Below, in pieces: positions 26,397 through 35,286 of a DNA stretch of 64,000 nucleotides. Below the pieces are notes generated by a model. That model had not been told where the DNA came from and did not search any database. It saw only the letters and a list, made by a program, of their open reading frames with translations. The first letter of the stretch is position 1. Each line of letters opens with the position of its first letter. This DNA comes from CAYJLC01 sp044426345. GTDB taxonomy: Bacteria > Bacillota > Clostridia > Oscillospirales > Butyricicoccaceae. The stretch is taken from contig JAWXUP010000005.1 of the NCBI GenBank assembly GCA_044426345.1, positions 12,310 through 76,309 of the forward strand, given 5' to 3'. A program made the position numbers and the translations under genes.

Positions 26397-27950
26397 ATGA
26401 GCATACTTACGGTAGAGCACGTAACACACGGTTTTGGAGCACGTCAGATTTTAGACGATGCCTCATTTAGATTGCTAAACGGCGAACACGTTGGCTTGGT
26501 TGGTGCAAATGGTGAAGGCAAAACCACATTTTTAAAGATAATTACAGGCGAACTTATGCCCGATGAAGGTAAAATTTCTTGGTGTAACCGAATAACTACA
26601 GGTTATCTAGACCAACATTCAAAACTAGACCCTGAAAAGTCAATCCGTGATGTTCTTCGCGAAGCTTTTCAACCGATGTTTGATTTAGAGGCTGAAATGC
26701 TTGCAATGTATGATAAAATGGGCGAGGCAGACGATGCCGAAATCGACCGTTTGATGAACGAAACTGCTGATATTGCTAGCATTTTAGAAAATAATGGTTT
26801 TTATATTATTGATGTTAAAATCGACGAAATTTCTGGTGGTTTAGGACTTTTTGATATCGGTTTAGAGCGAAAAGTTTCAGAATTATCTGGTGGACAACGT
26901 ACAAAAGTTCTTCTTACAAAATTGCTTTTAGAAAATCCAATGATACTAATTCTGGACGAACCTACCAACTATTTAGACGAAAATCACATTAATTGGCTTA
27001 AAAATTATCTTCAAAACTATGAAAATGCGTTCATTCTTGTATCGCACGATACAACTTTTATGAATAGCGTTGTAAACGTAATTTATCACGTTGAAAATTC
27101 AGTTTTGACTCGTTATTCTGGCGATTATAACAACTTTTTAAGTATGCACGAACTAAAAAAACGTCAAATCCAGCAAGCTTATGACAAACAACAAAAAGAA
27201 ATTGCTGATTTGGAAGATTTTATAGCAAGAAATAAAGCTCGTGTTGCGACAACAAATATGGCAAAATCACGTCAGAAAAAGCTTGATAAAATGGATATTA
27301 TCGAAATCGCAAAAGAAAAGGTTAAGCCTCGTTTTGCTTTCAAGGAAGCGAGAACTACTGGCAGATATGTTATAAAAGCTGAAAACTTAGTGCTTGGTTA
27401 TGACGAACCTCTTACAAAACCTATGAAATTAGAGCTTGAACGTGGACAAAAAGTTGCAATTCGTGGTGTAAACGGACTTGGTAAATCTACACTACTTAAT
27501 ACTTTACTTAAAATTATTCCACCAATCTCGGGTGACATCGAACTTGACCAATTTGTTACGCTAGGCTATTTCAAACAAGAAGAAATATCGAGCGAAAATA
27601 CAGCACTTGAGGAAATCCACGAAGAATATCCGTCAATGACAATCGGCGAAGTTCGCTCGGTTTTAGCACATTGTGGCTTAACTTATGAGCATATTGACAG
27701 CAAGGTTCGTGTGCTTTCAGGTGGTGAAAATGCTAAAGTTCGTTTGTGTAAAATTATGCATCGTGATATGAACTTGCTAGTTCTAGATGAACCAACAAAC
27801 CACTTAGATGTTGATGCTAAAGATGAGTTAAAACGTGCTATCAAAGAGTTCCGTGGAACTGTGCTTTTAGTAAGCCACGAACCTGAATTTTATAATGATG
27901 TTTGTACGCACATTTGGGATTTAGAAGAATGGACTACTAAAATCGTGTAA
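26397..27950 (+). CDS. ABC-F family ATP-binding protein
   Basis: A 517-residue soluble protein with two ABC domains and no membrane part. Walker A copies are GANGEGKTT and GVNGLGKST; signatures are LSGGQRTKVLL and LSGGENAKVRL; Walker B copies end LDEPTNYLD and LDEPTNHLD. The linker with many K/R/Q at residues of about 240-310 is the P-site interaction motif. ABC-F proteins act on the ribosome, in translation quality control or antibiotic protection. The layout resembles YbiT/YkpA-type factors. RBS GGAGG supports the ATG at 26397. Confidence 0.92.
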   Translation: MSILTVEHVTHGFGARQILDDASFRLLNGEHVGLVGANGEGKTTFLKIITGELMPDEGKISWCNRITTGYLDQHSKLDPEKSIRDVLREAFQPMFDLEAEMLAMYDKMGEADDAEIDRLMNETADIASILENNGFYIIDVKIDEISGGLGLFDIGLERKVSELSGGQRTKVLLTKLLLENPMILILDEPTNYLDENHINWLKNYLQNYENAFILVSHDTTFMNSVVNVIYHVENSVLTRYSGDYNNFLSMHELKKRQIQQAYDKQQKEIADLEDFIARNKARVATTNMAKSRQKKLDKMDIIEIAKEKVKPRFAFKEARTTGRYVIKAENLVLGYDEPLTKPMKLELERGQKVAIRGVNGLGKSTLLNTLLKIIPPISGDIELDQFVTLGYFKQEEISSENTALEEIHEEYPSMTIGEVRSVLAHCGLTYEHIDSKVRVLSGGENAKVRLCKIMHRDMNLLVLDEPTNHLDVDAKDELKRAIKEFRGTVLLVSHEPEFYNDVCTHIWDLEEWTTKIV

Positions 27951-28059
27951 AATAACTGTTTTTGCGAAAATATTTTATAAATACCAATTAAACTTAACAT
28001 ATAATTAAGCCCTTTTATCTTTAAATTAGGATTTTTATAAAAAGTCAGGAGATGAGATT

Positions 28060-28959
28060 GTGACACATTTATTCGCAATAAATCCTCACGCTGGATATAG
28101 TGACATCAGTGAACAGCTAAAAAGTGAAATTTCAGCAGTTTTCGATAAAAAAAGCGAGAAATATGAAGTATATTTAACCTTAGGCAGCTCAAAAGACCGT
28201 GAATTTATTCAAAACCGATTAAAAAAAGGGGATACTGTAAGAATTTATGCGTGTGGTGGAGATGGAACTGTACACGATATTGTAAATGCTATATATGGTT
28301 TTGAAAATGCCTCTTTCGCTGTAATTCCTTGTGGAACTGGTAATGATTATGTAAAAAGCATTGGTGGGTACAATAATTTACGTGAACTTGTTGAATATGG
28401 AACAGAGATTTACGCTGATTTAATGAAAGTAAATGGTATTTTATGTATGAATATCACATCAATGGGACTTGATGCCGACGTTAACGTAAACACTATGAAG
28501 CACAAGAAAAATCCTATTTTCAAGGGTATTGCTTATTATTTAGGTGTACTTGAGAGTATTTTAGGCAAATTAGGACATAAAGTTACTGTTAAAATAAATG
28601 ATTATGATAGATTTACCACCGAAATCTTGATGCTTGCTGTCGCTAAAGGTCATTATTATGGAAAAACGTTCAAAGCTGCACCATTAGCTGATGTTGCCGA
28701 CGGAAAAATCGATGTTTGCATTGTACATAAAATTCCATTTAGCCGAATTGTGAAGCTACTTCCTATTTATCAAAAAGGAAATCACGTTAATAACGCTAAA
28801 GTGGCTGATGTAATTTCATATCAAAAAGCTGAGAAAATTAATATTACCTGCGAACACGCATTGTCTGTTAGTATAGATGGCGAGATGTATCAAGAAAAAA
28901 ACATTGAAATTTCAGTTATGCCAAAGGCAATAAAGCTATTTTCGTTAAAAAATAAATAA
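28060..28959 (+). CDS. Diacylglycerol kinase-like lipid kinase (YegS/DgkB family)
   Basis: A 299-residue cytoplasmic kinase. The nucleotide loop is YACGGDGTVHDIVNAI (near 67-82), followed by PCGTGNDYVKS, and the C-terminal sandwich carries SIDGEMY. The family phosphorylates diacylglycerol or related lipids with ATP. GTG start with AGGAG eight bases upstream. It stands alone, in the same direction as the ABC-F gene. Confidence 0.88.
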   Translation: MTHLFAINPHAGYSDISEQLKSEISAVFDKKSEKYEVYLTLGSSKDREFIQNRLKKGDTVRIYACGGDGTVHDIVNAIYGFENASFAVIPCGTGNDYVKSIGGYNNLRELVEYGTEIYADLMKVNGILCMNITSMGLDADVNVNTMKHKKNPIFKGIAYYLGVLESILGKLGHKVTVKINDYDRFTTEILMLAVAKGHYYGKTFKAAPLADVADGKIDVCIVHKIPFSRIVKLLPIYQKGNHVNNAKVADVISYQKAEKINITCEHALSVSIDGEMYQEKNIEISVMPKAIKLFSLKNK

Positions 28960-28963
28960 AATT

Positions 28964-28990
28964 AGGGAGCGTACAAAAAATACGTTCCCT
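28964..28990 (+). terminator. Terminator-like hairpin after the lipid kinase gene
   Basis: AGGGAGCGTA and TACGTTCCCT with one G-T pair. A very similar, longer hairpin lies at 29307-29350, and the two bound a repeat copy. Confidence 0.6.
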
Positions 28991-29077
28991 TATCTTGTTA
29001 AAAAGTGGTATTTACAAAAATATAGCACAAACTAGCAAAACTCACCTTAACCTTAAAACTAAATATAAAAGCACAAA

Positions 29078-29245
29078 CTAGCAAAGTAAAAATTTTTCAG
29101 AGAAAAATTATTTACGCAGTGGACTTATACGGCTCGCTGATAAAACAAGCTGTGTTTTCGTCTTTTGGATACTTTTGGACGACCAAAAGTATCAGCCACG
29201 CGGCGAGCGTCTGCCGAGAAAAAAAATAGCACTAGTAGTAAGTGG
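29078..29245 (+). repeat. Intergenic repeat, modules E and D
   Basis: Module E (29078-29155) matches 34640-34727 in inverted orientation. Module D follows, with hairpin arms GATACTTTTGG (29168-29178) and CCAAAAGTATC (29183-29193) and the GCCACGCGGCGAGCG tail. Nothing else is seen in the 28991-29306 gap. Confidence 0.75.
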
Positions 29246-29306
29246 AAAAAGCGAAAAATAAAAAGTTATATTCCAATGAAAATTCGATTTTTAAAGGTTA
29301 TTTTAA

Positions 29307-29350
29307 AAAGTATAAGGGAACGTACAAAAAAATACGTTCCCTTATACTTT
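29307..29350. terminator. Strong hairpin next to the tadA stop
   Basis: An 18-bp perfect stem, from AAAGTATAAGGG to CCCTTATACTTT, with an A-rich 8-base loop. It can terminate the minus-strand tadA transcript. Confidence 0.75.
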
Positions 29351-29359
29351 TATTATAAA

Positions 29360-29812
29360 TTATATTTTATTTCTAAGTTTTTCGAAAAATTTTTGCAAAA
29401 TCTCAACACATTCTTGCTCTAAAATACGCGATTTAAGATTCGGTCGATGATTAAACCCACAGTCGAAAAGATTTATATGACTACCTGCACAGCCAGCTTT
29501 TTGGTCGTACGCTCCGAAATACACGGTATTAATTCGTGCATTTATTATAGCTCCAGCGCACATAGGGCATGGCTCTAATGTTACATATAAATCACAATCG
29601 GACAATCTCCACGTACCGAGTTTTTCGCAAGCACTTGTAATTGCCTCAATTTCTGCGTGGGAAATAGCTTGATTTTTAAGCTCTCGCTGATTATGTCCAC
29701 GTGCTATTATCTGTCCACCTTGAACAACAACTGCACCAATTGGTACTTCACCGATTTCTTCCGCTTTTTTCGCCTCAATTATAGCCTCTCGCATAAAATC
29801 TTCGTGCATCAT
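29360..29812 (-). CDS. tadA: tRNA-specific adenosine deaminase
   Basis: A 150-residue zinc-dependent deaminase that converts A34 to inosine in tRNA-Arg(ACG). The active site is HAEIEAI (His ligand and proton-shuttle Glu) with PCPMCAGAI (two Cys ligands). The first ATG overlaps the stop of the upstream gene in an ATGA-type arrangement, so the two are translationally coupled. Confidence 0.93.
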   Translation of the reverse strand: MMHEDFMREAIIEAKKAEEIGEVPIGAVVVQGGQIIARGHNQRELKNQAISHAEIEAITSACEKLGTWRLSDCDLYVTLEPCPMCAGAIINARINTVYFGAYDQKAGCAGSHINLFDCGFNHRPNLKSRILEQECVEILQKFFEKLRNKI

Positions 29813-30030
29813 ATGTCAAAATCCTCAGTTTTAAAAGCTTTTCTCATTTTCACACGTGCTGGTGGTGTCCTTTTTAGTGGGTCATATTTATATTTTCTAC
29901 AGGTATGATTTTTTGCAACCATTCCTCTTTTTTTGCATAAAACATTGTTATTATCCAGCACATCAGACGAAAAAGTACAATATACGCACAATTTTTCTTC
30001 ATCATTACGGCATAATTTTGAAATATTCAT
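29809..30030 (-). CDS. Small cysteine-rich protein upstream of tadA
   Basis: A 73-residue protein with five cysteines: C7, CVYC at 15-18, C32 and C44. The basic C-terminus (KYDPLKRTPPARVKMRKAF) suggests nucleic-acid contact or zinc binding. GGAGGA six to seven bases before the ATG and the 4-base overlap with tadA make it a real gene. I do not recognise a named family. Confidence 0.7.
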   Translation of the reverse strand: MNISKLCRNDEEKLCVYCTFSSDVLDNNNVLCKKRGMVAKNHTCRKYKYDPLKRTPPARVKMRKAFKTEDFDI

Positions 30031-30406
30031 AGAGTATCCTCCGAAGTTATTATTAATTATATTATACTATTTAAAATACTATTTTTCAAGGTAAATGTTA
30101 TTTTAGCTAAATTTGATATTTTACGAACTGTAAATAATAAATAACATACACCTTGTAGCTCGCGGAGTGGTTTTTGCTTAATTTTCTCCGTGTAAGTTAT
30201 TTGGCGTGAATTTTTTTGTATATTCTTCAAATAAATTGGAAAATAATATTTTATACTGAAATTTCTCTCTGTACTTTAAGTGGCAAAAATCACAATAAAA
30301 TTACTAAAAAGTTTATATTTTTATACATTTTTTATACGTTGTATCAAAAGTTATACTTTGTATGAAAAATAACTATGAACTTTATGATAATTTTTTAACA
30401 AAATAA
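30031..30406. other. AT-rich intergenic region, no gene
   Basis: 376 bases between divergent genes. Apart from a GC-richer patch around 30160-30210 and the hydrogenase promoter that follows, I see nothing structured. Confidence 0.4.
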
Positions 30407-30434
30407 TTGACAATGTATTTTCTTATGGTATAAT
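30407..30434 (+). promoter_or_regulatory. Hydrogenase promoter
   Basis: TTGACA (30407-30412), 16 bases, TATAAT (30429-30434): both hexamers are perfect. Confidence 0.8.
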
Positions 30435-30485
30435 ATAGTAGAGATTTATAATAAAAGTTTAAAATACAGGACAGAGGGGTTAACA

Positions 30486-31976
30486 ATGAGAGGTATTCAC
30501 ACTAATATCACGACGATTAGACGTCAAATTTTTAAAGAGGTTGCTAATATTGCGTATAATAACGTTGATATTGACACAATAGATTATTTACACTATAAAA
30601 TGTTTCCAAGAGAAACACCAACATACAGAAATAACGTTTTTATGGAGCGTGCAGTTGTAAAAGAACGTATCAGACTTGCGTTTGGACTTCCAGTACGTGT
30701 ATCTGGCGATTTCACACCACTTTCACAAAGTATAAAACAAATGCCAGCCGTAAGCAAACCATTTACAAAAGACCTTGTAAGCGTAATTTCAGTTGCGTGT
30801 AACTCTTGTCCTGAAAATTCTTATGTTGTAACTAATAACTGTCGCGGTTGTTTAGCTCACCCTTGTACTGAAGTTTGCCCTGTTGATGCCATCGAAATGG
30901 TTGAAGGTAAATCGAAAATAAACCCTGAAAAATGTATTCGTTGTGGTAAATGTAAAGCAATTTGTCCATATAGCGCAATCGTTCACTACGAACGTCCTTG
31001 TGCTGCAGCTTGTGGTGTTGATGCCATTGTAAATGACGAATATGGCCGTGCAAAAATCAACTATGACAAATGCGTATCTTGTGGTATGTGTATTGTTAGC
31101 TGTCCTTTTGGTGCTATTGCAGATAAATCAGAAATATACCAAATGATTACAGATATGAATCGAGGTGTACGTTTGGCTGCTGCTGTTGCTCCAGCTATTG
31201 CAGGTCAGCTTGGTGAAAAAATTTCTTTTGCAAAAATGACAGATGCATTCAAACGTTTAGGTTTTGAAGATGTTGTTGAAGTAGCACTTGGTGCGGATAT
31301 TGGTGCTGTTGAAGAGGCAAAACACTTTGCACACGCAGTTCCTAATGAACAAGATTTCTTAGCTACATCTTGTTGCCCAGCGTGGAGCGTTATGGCGAAA
31401 AGAAATTTCCCTGAAATCGCACATTCAATTTCAGATTCAACAACTCCTATGATTGAAACTGCTCGTGTTATCAAGCAACGTAATCCAGATGTAAAAGTTG
31501 TTTTCGTAGGACCTTGTATTGCTAAAAAATCTGAGGCAACTCGTGAATCTGTTAAAACATATGTAGACTATGTTATCACTTTCGAAGAGCTTATGGGTAT
31601 GATGGAAGCAAAAGGTGTAAACTTAGATGATATCACCGAAGAACGCGACTTGCATGATGCATCCTCTAACGGACGTGGTTACGCTTGTGCTGGTGGTGTT
31701 GCTCACGCAATCGAAGCAAATGTTAAAGCTATGTACCCAGATGTAGAAATTATGATTGACCGTGCCGAAGGTCTTTCAAACTGTAAAAAAATGCTTACTC
31801 TTGCGAAATTCGGTAAAAGAAAAGGCTATTTGCTAGAAGGTATGGCTTGTCCTGGTGGTTGCGTTGGTGGTCCTGGTACTTTATCTACTCTTCCAAAAGC
31901 ACAAAAGGCTGTTAAGACTTATCAATCTGAAAGTATATATGCACTGTCAAAAGACAATCCACATATTGAAGAATAA
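30486..31976 (+). CDS. Monomeric [FeFe] hydrogenase, group B type
   Basis: A 496-residue cytoplasmic iron-sulfur hydrogenase that couples ferredoxin to H2. After a 95-residue N-terminal region come cysteine clusters for 4Fe-4S centres (CRGC...CTEVCP, CIRCGKCKAICP, CAAACG, CVSCGMCIVSCP). The H-cluster ligands are C296 in TSCCPAW, C344 in GPCIAKK, and C455 and C459 in MACPGGCVGGPG. The GPC in place of MPC and the N-terminus beginning MRGIHTNITTIRRQIF fit the group B enzymes of clostridia. It stands alone, without maturases or partner subunits nearby. Confidence 0.9.
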   Translation: MRGIHTNITTIRRQIFKEVANIAYNNVDIDTIDYLHYKMFPRETPTYRNNVFMERAVVKERIRLAFGLPVRVSGDFTPLSQSIKQMPAVSKPFTKDLVSVISVACNSCPENSYVVTNNCRGCLAHPCTEVCPVDAIEMVEGKSKINPEKCIRCGKCKAICPYSAIVHYERPCAAACGVDAIVNDEYGRAKINYDKCVSCGMCIVSCPFGAIADKSEIYQMITDMNRGVRLAAAVAPAIAGQLGEKISFAKMTDAFKRLGFEDVVEVALGADIGAVEEAKHFAHAVPNEQDFLATSCCPAWSVMAKRNFPEIAHSISDSTTPMIETARVIKQRNPDVKVVFVGPCIAKKSEATRESVKTYVDYVITFEELMGMMEAKGVNLDDITEERDLHDASSNGRGYACAGGVAHAIEANVKAMYPDVEIMIDRAEGLSNCKKMLTLAKFGKRKGYLLEGMACPGGCVGGPGTLSTLPKAQKAVKTYQSESIYALSKDNPHIEE

Positions 31977-31983
31977 TTATTTT

Positions 31984-32017
31984 AAAGCACAAGACGATAA
32001 AATCTTGTGCTTTTTTT
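31984..32017 (+). terminator. Hydrogenase gene terminator
   Basis: AAAGCACAAGA and TCTTGTGCTTT with an 8-base loop, followed by T. Confidence 0.9.
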
Positions 32018-32079
32018 ATTGGGTGTACGTGCCACGCACATTTGGTGCGATGTTAGATAATAAAACAATGCACGTCGTA

Positions 32080-32171
32080 CCGTTTAAAAAATCTGCTCCG
32101 ATGATATAAATAGGACGTATTTGTTTGACGGACGGCCAATGACCGTCCCTACAGTGCTATGAAATATTCAA
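32080..32171. repeat. 92-bp direct repeat, copy 1
   Basis: Aligned without gaps to 32227-32318, with scattered differences. It contains a GACGG...CCGTC hairpin related to the module A hairpin. Confidence 0.8.
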
Positions 32172-32226
32172 TAATCTGCACGTCTATATTAATGTACATA
32201 AAGCGTAGGGTGGGGGCTTGCTCCCA

Positions 32227-32318
32227 CCGTTTAAAAAATCTGCTCCGATAATATAAATGTGACGTATTGGTTTGACGGACGACCAATGACTGTCCATACA
32301 GTACTATGAAATATTCAA
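32227..32318. repeat. 92-bp direct repeat, copy 2
   Basis: Second copy, 147 bases after the first. The stretch between copies (TAGGGTGGGGGCTTGCTCCC) is another fragment of the intergenic repeat family. Confidence 0.8.
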
Positions 32319-32323
32319 CTAAA

Positions 32324-32357
32324 AAAACGAGTGAATTTTTAAAAATTCACTCGTTTT
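32324..32357. terminator. Bidirectional terminator
   Basis: A 34-bp perfect palindrome: AAAACGAGTGAATTTTT and its complement. It directly follows the stop of the minus-strand gene. Confidence 0.85.
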
Positions 32358-32364
32358 ATTTTAA

Positions 32365-33243
32365 TTAATCAGGTAAATATTCACTTGTTGTATCGATTGT
32401 GATATATTCTTTTTTCAAATTAATATCAATGTTAAAATCTAATTTATTTGCTATTTGCTCCAAATCATAAAAATTCTCGTCATTAATTACGAATCCATTG
32501 ATTTTTGAAGATGTATTTTCTTTAAATAGTTTTGGTGCAGAATTATATGCGATAAGCGATGCATCCTCAGCAGCAGTTATGATAAGTTCACTACCTGTTG
32601 ATGTATAATTTAAATCAGAATACATATGAATTAATTCAAATTCTGTGTTCCAAGTAACTTCAAATTCTTGGTCTGTTCCAACTAAAGCTTGCGCTATATC
32701 GCGAATTTTAACATATGTTTCGCCATCTACTTTATAAATATCCATAGCAATTTGCTCACCGTCAACCGTTACTGTGACATCTTGTAAATCAGCTAAATAC
32801 GCATTTGTACCATAGTTTTTTCCTTCGTTAAGGTAAATAATATTTTCTGTTACTACACCATCTTGTTGAGATGTTACATAATATAATCCTGGTTCTGAGA
32901 TACTTACTATAGAATAAGGTTCTACTGTTGTTTCTGAAGTCATTCCACCATATGAAAATGGTACATCTAAAACTGCTGTCCAATATCCATTTACAGAGCC
33001 AACTTGTCTTACTGCAAAATATTCCATATCTTCGCCCATAGCTATTATATTTACTGTTTTTTCTGCAACGTATGTTTGAATTGGTTGATCATTTTCACCA
33101 ATCGCAAAAACACGGCTGTCTGAAGATACGATATTTGAAATTTCAAGTTGATCTTCTACTTCTAATGTATAAGCAAAAGCAGTTGTAGAAAATATAGTCA
33201 TCGCCATTGAGGCTACTAAAATTTTACTAATTATTTTTTTCAT
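32365..33243 (-). CDS. Secreted protein with copper-amine-oxidase-like (stalk) domain
   Basis: A 292-residue exported protein. The signal peptide runs to about residue 24 (KILVASMAMTIFSTTAFA). The region at 160-225 (VTVDGEQIAMDIYKVDGETYVKIRDIAQAL) has the pattern of copper amine oxidase N-terminal-like domains common on clostridial cell surfaces, and a second half-copy (INGFVINDENFYDLEQIANKL) ends the protein. The function is unknown, probably in the cell envelope. It diverges from another secreted protein gene. Confidence 0.75.
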   Translation of the reverse strand: MKKIISKILVASMAMTIFSTTAFAYTLEVEDQLEISNIVSSDSRVFAIGENDQPIQTYVAEKTVNIIAMGEDMEYFAVRQVGSVNGYWTAVLDVPFSYGGMTSETTVEPYSIVSISEPGLYYVTSQQDGVVTENIIYLNEGKNYGTNAYLADLQDVTVTVDGEQIAMDIYKVDGETYVKIRDIAQALVGTDQEFEVTWNTEFELIHMYSDLNYTSTGSELIITAAEDASLIAYNSAPKLFKENTSSKINGFVINDENFYDLEQIANKLDFNIDINLKKEYITIDTTSEYLPD

Positions 33244-33361
33244 AATATTGCTCCTTTGTTCGATAATTTACATATATATTTGTATTGTACCATATTCACC
33301 TTATCTTTACAATGGCAAATTGTTAATATATTAAAATTTATTTAAATTTGCTTTTTTAGTT

Positions 33362-33390
33362 TTGACATCGGTCTATAAAAATAGTATAAT
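33362..33390 (+). promoter_or_regulatory. Promoter of the SLH-like protein gene
   Basis: TTGACA (33362-33367), 17 bases, TATAAT (33385-33390). Confidence 0.8.
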
Positions 33391-33412
33391 GATAAGATAA
33401 TGGAGGTGTATT

Positions 33413-34447
33413 TTGAAAAAGAAAATTTTAACAGCAGCAATTTTTCTAACCAGTTTTTCTTTAATTGTGTATGCAATTAGCGCAGGTGGAACTCAATCCG
33501 ACCCAATTGTTACACAATCAGAGGTTGATTCTCTTTTAGTAGAGTATATAGATGATTATTTAGACGGTAATTTAAATGCTTATACAAACCCTATCGAAAC
33601 AAGTGTAAGTAATTTAATTTCATCTACAACTGACCGTATTTGTTTTGTAGAGAATGATATAATCTCACTTGACATGGGCGATAAAATAGTTGTACGTTCA
33701 GGAACTTACACACTTTCTGGTACCGGTTCTGTAGTTAATTTATCTACAGGTGAAGAAATAATTAACCCTACGTCACTTACTTTTGGAGTTCAATATATAG
33801 TTACCGAAAATTCCAACTTAACCCTAACAGTTACAAGCCTAAATTCTCATATTTACATTCAAGGAGCTTATACTTACTCTAATATTTATAATGTACAATA
33901 TGTAGATTATGCAAATGCACTATATGATTTAAGTTTATTTGCTGGCTCAAATTACGGTTATCAACTAGACCGTGCTGCAACGCGTATCGAATCGCTAGTT
34001 ATGTTTATTAGGCTTATCGGCGAAGAAGACGAGGCTTTAGCTTTCACTGGTACGCATAATTTTACTGATGTTGATGCTTGGGCAGACCAATACGTTGCAT
34101 ATGCCTACAATATGGGATATACAAACGGTATGACAGCAACAGAATTCGGCTCAACTCGTTACGTTCGTGATTTAGACTACTATACATTTATTCTGCGTGC
34201 GCTAGAATATGAAGATGATATCGATTTTACTTGGGCTACTGCATACGAAAAAGCTCTTGAAATCGGAATAGTTCCAACGGATTTCCCAAGCTATTACGAA
34301 TTATATCGCGACCATCTAGTTTTTGTATCATATAATGCCTTAGAGTTAAAAATGGACGACCACGACTATACTTTAGCCGAACATTTAATTGATAATGGCA
34401 CAATTAGTTCTCAAATCTACGCAAAATCACAAGAAAATTTAGGTTAA
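33413..34447 (+). CDS. Secreted protein with S-layer-homology-like repeats
   Basis: A 344-residue protein with TTG start and TGGAGG upstream. The signal sequence is KKKILTAAIFLTSFSLIVYA. After an N-terminal domain of unknown fold come two SLH-like units (AATRIESLVMFIRLIGEEDEA, HNFTDVDAWADQYVAYAYNMG, followed by TNGMTATEFG and RYVRDLDYYTFILRAL). SLH units anchor proteins to secondary wall polymers. It is likely surface-bound, with unknown activity. Confidence 0.75.
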   Translation: MKKKILTAAIFLTSFSLIVYAISAGGTQSDPIVTQSEVDSLLVEYIDDYLDGNLNAYTNPIETSVSNLISSTTDRICFVENDIISLDMGDKIVVRSGTYTLSGTGSVVNLSTGEEIINPTSLTFGVQYIVTENSNLTLTVTSLNSHIYIQGAYTYSNIYNVQYVDYANALYDLSLFAGSNYGYQLDRAATRIESLVMFIRLIGEEDEALAFTGTHNFTDVDAWADQYVAYAYNMGYTNGMTATEFGSTRYVRDLDYYTFILRALEYEDDIDFTWATAYEKALEIGIVPTDFPSYYELYRDHLVFVSYNALELKMDDHDYTLAEHLIDNGTISSQIYAKSQENLG

Positions 34448-34451
34448 TATT

Positions 34452-34485
34452 AAGTCACAGTATCTTTTGGTGCTGTGACTTTATC
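34452..34485 (+). terminator. Terminator after the SLH-like gene
   Basis: AAGTCACAG and CTGTGACTT with a T-rich tail. Confidence 0.7.
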
Positions 34486-34552
34486 TTTTCGAAAACTCAT
34501 TTTTAAAATAGTTTTTTCTTCAAAATATACAAATTTTTTTATTTTTCTCTTC

Positions 34553-34740
34553 TAACTCTTACTGCTAGTGATATCTTTTTTCTCGGCAGTCGCTCGCCGC
34601 GTGGCTGATACTTTGGGACGTCCCAAAGTATCCAAAAGACGAAAACACAGCTTGTTTTATCAGCAAGTTACAACCTTATCGCTGCGTAAATAATTTTTCT
34701 CTGAAAAATTTTTACTTTGCTAGTATGTACGTTGGTATTT
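34553..34740 (-). repeat. Intergenic repeat, modules D and E, inverted
   Basis: The reverse complement of the 29078-29245 copy. The hairpin arms GATACTTTGGGAC (34607-34619) and GTCCCAAAGTATC (34620-34632) form a perfect 26-bp palindrome. Confidence 0.8.
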
Positions 34741-34812
34741 TATTTTAAATTATTCTTTATACGACAAATTCTTTCCGATTTTTGACATTTAAAAAAGTTC
34801 ATAAAAAATCTG

Positions 34813-34836
34813 CTGTAAAGCTATTGACATTTACAG
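34813..34836. promoter_or_regulatory. Operator-like inverted repeat 1 over the ylxM -35
   Basis: CTGTAAA-N10-TTTACAG, with the -35 hexamer inside the spacer. Same geometry as the second site 49 bases downstream. Confidence 0.55.
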
Positions 34837-34852
34837 TGTTTTTTGATATACT
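34824..34852 (+). promoter_or_regulatory. Promoter of the ylxM-ffh cluster
   Basis: TTGACA (34824-34829), 17 bases, TATACT (34847-34852). Confidence 0.75.
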
Positions 34853-34861
34853 ATCCAAGTA

Positions 34862-34885
34862 GTGTAAAGCAGTATGCATTTACAC
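34862..34885. promoter_or_regulatory. Operator-like inverted repeat 2 in the ylxM leader
   Basis: GTGTAAA-N10-TTTACAC just after the expected transcription start. Confidence 0.55.
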
Positions 34886-34906
34886 GTGAGTTTTGGAGGG
34901 ATTTTG

Positions 34907-35275
34907 ATGAAAAACAAACCTTTTGAAATGTGTATGCTTTTTGATTTTTATGGTGAAATGCTCACCGATAAACAAAAAGAGGCATTTGATTTGTATTATA
35001 ATGAGGATTTATCGCTATCTGAAATTGCAGAACACTTAGAAATCTCTCGTCAAGGCGTTAGAGATGCTGTTGTTCGCTCGGAACATATACTTCGCGATAT
35101 GGAGCAAAAGCTCGGTTTAATCGCAAAATTCGGTTCTGTTGATGAAGATGTTAGAAAAATTTATACTATGGCGAAAAATATCTCAATTATAAATGGCGAT
35201 AGATACAGAAATAACGATATGCAAAACTTCGTATTAGAAATTATGCGTATTGCTGATAAATTATCTTCTCAATAG
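34907..35275 (+). CDS. ylxM: YlxM family SRP-associated HTH protein
   Basis: A 122-residue helix-turn-helix protein of the UPF0122 family (LTDKQKEAFDLYYNEDLSLSEIAEHLEISRQGVRDAVVRSE at about 18-58, sigma-70 region 4-like). It always neighbours ffh in Firmicutes and has been linked to SRP. The start at 34907 has GGAGGG seven bases upstream; an ATG 33 bases earlier falls inside operator 2. Eleven bases separate it from ffh. Confidence 0.9.
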   Translation: MKNKPFEMCMLFDFYGEMLTDKQKEAFDLYYNEDLSLSEIAEHLEISRQGVRDAVVRSEHILRDMEQKLGLIAKFGSVDEDVRKIYTMAKNISIINGDRYRNNDMQNFVLEIMRIADKLSSQ

Positions 35276-35286
35276 GAGGGCTGGAA

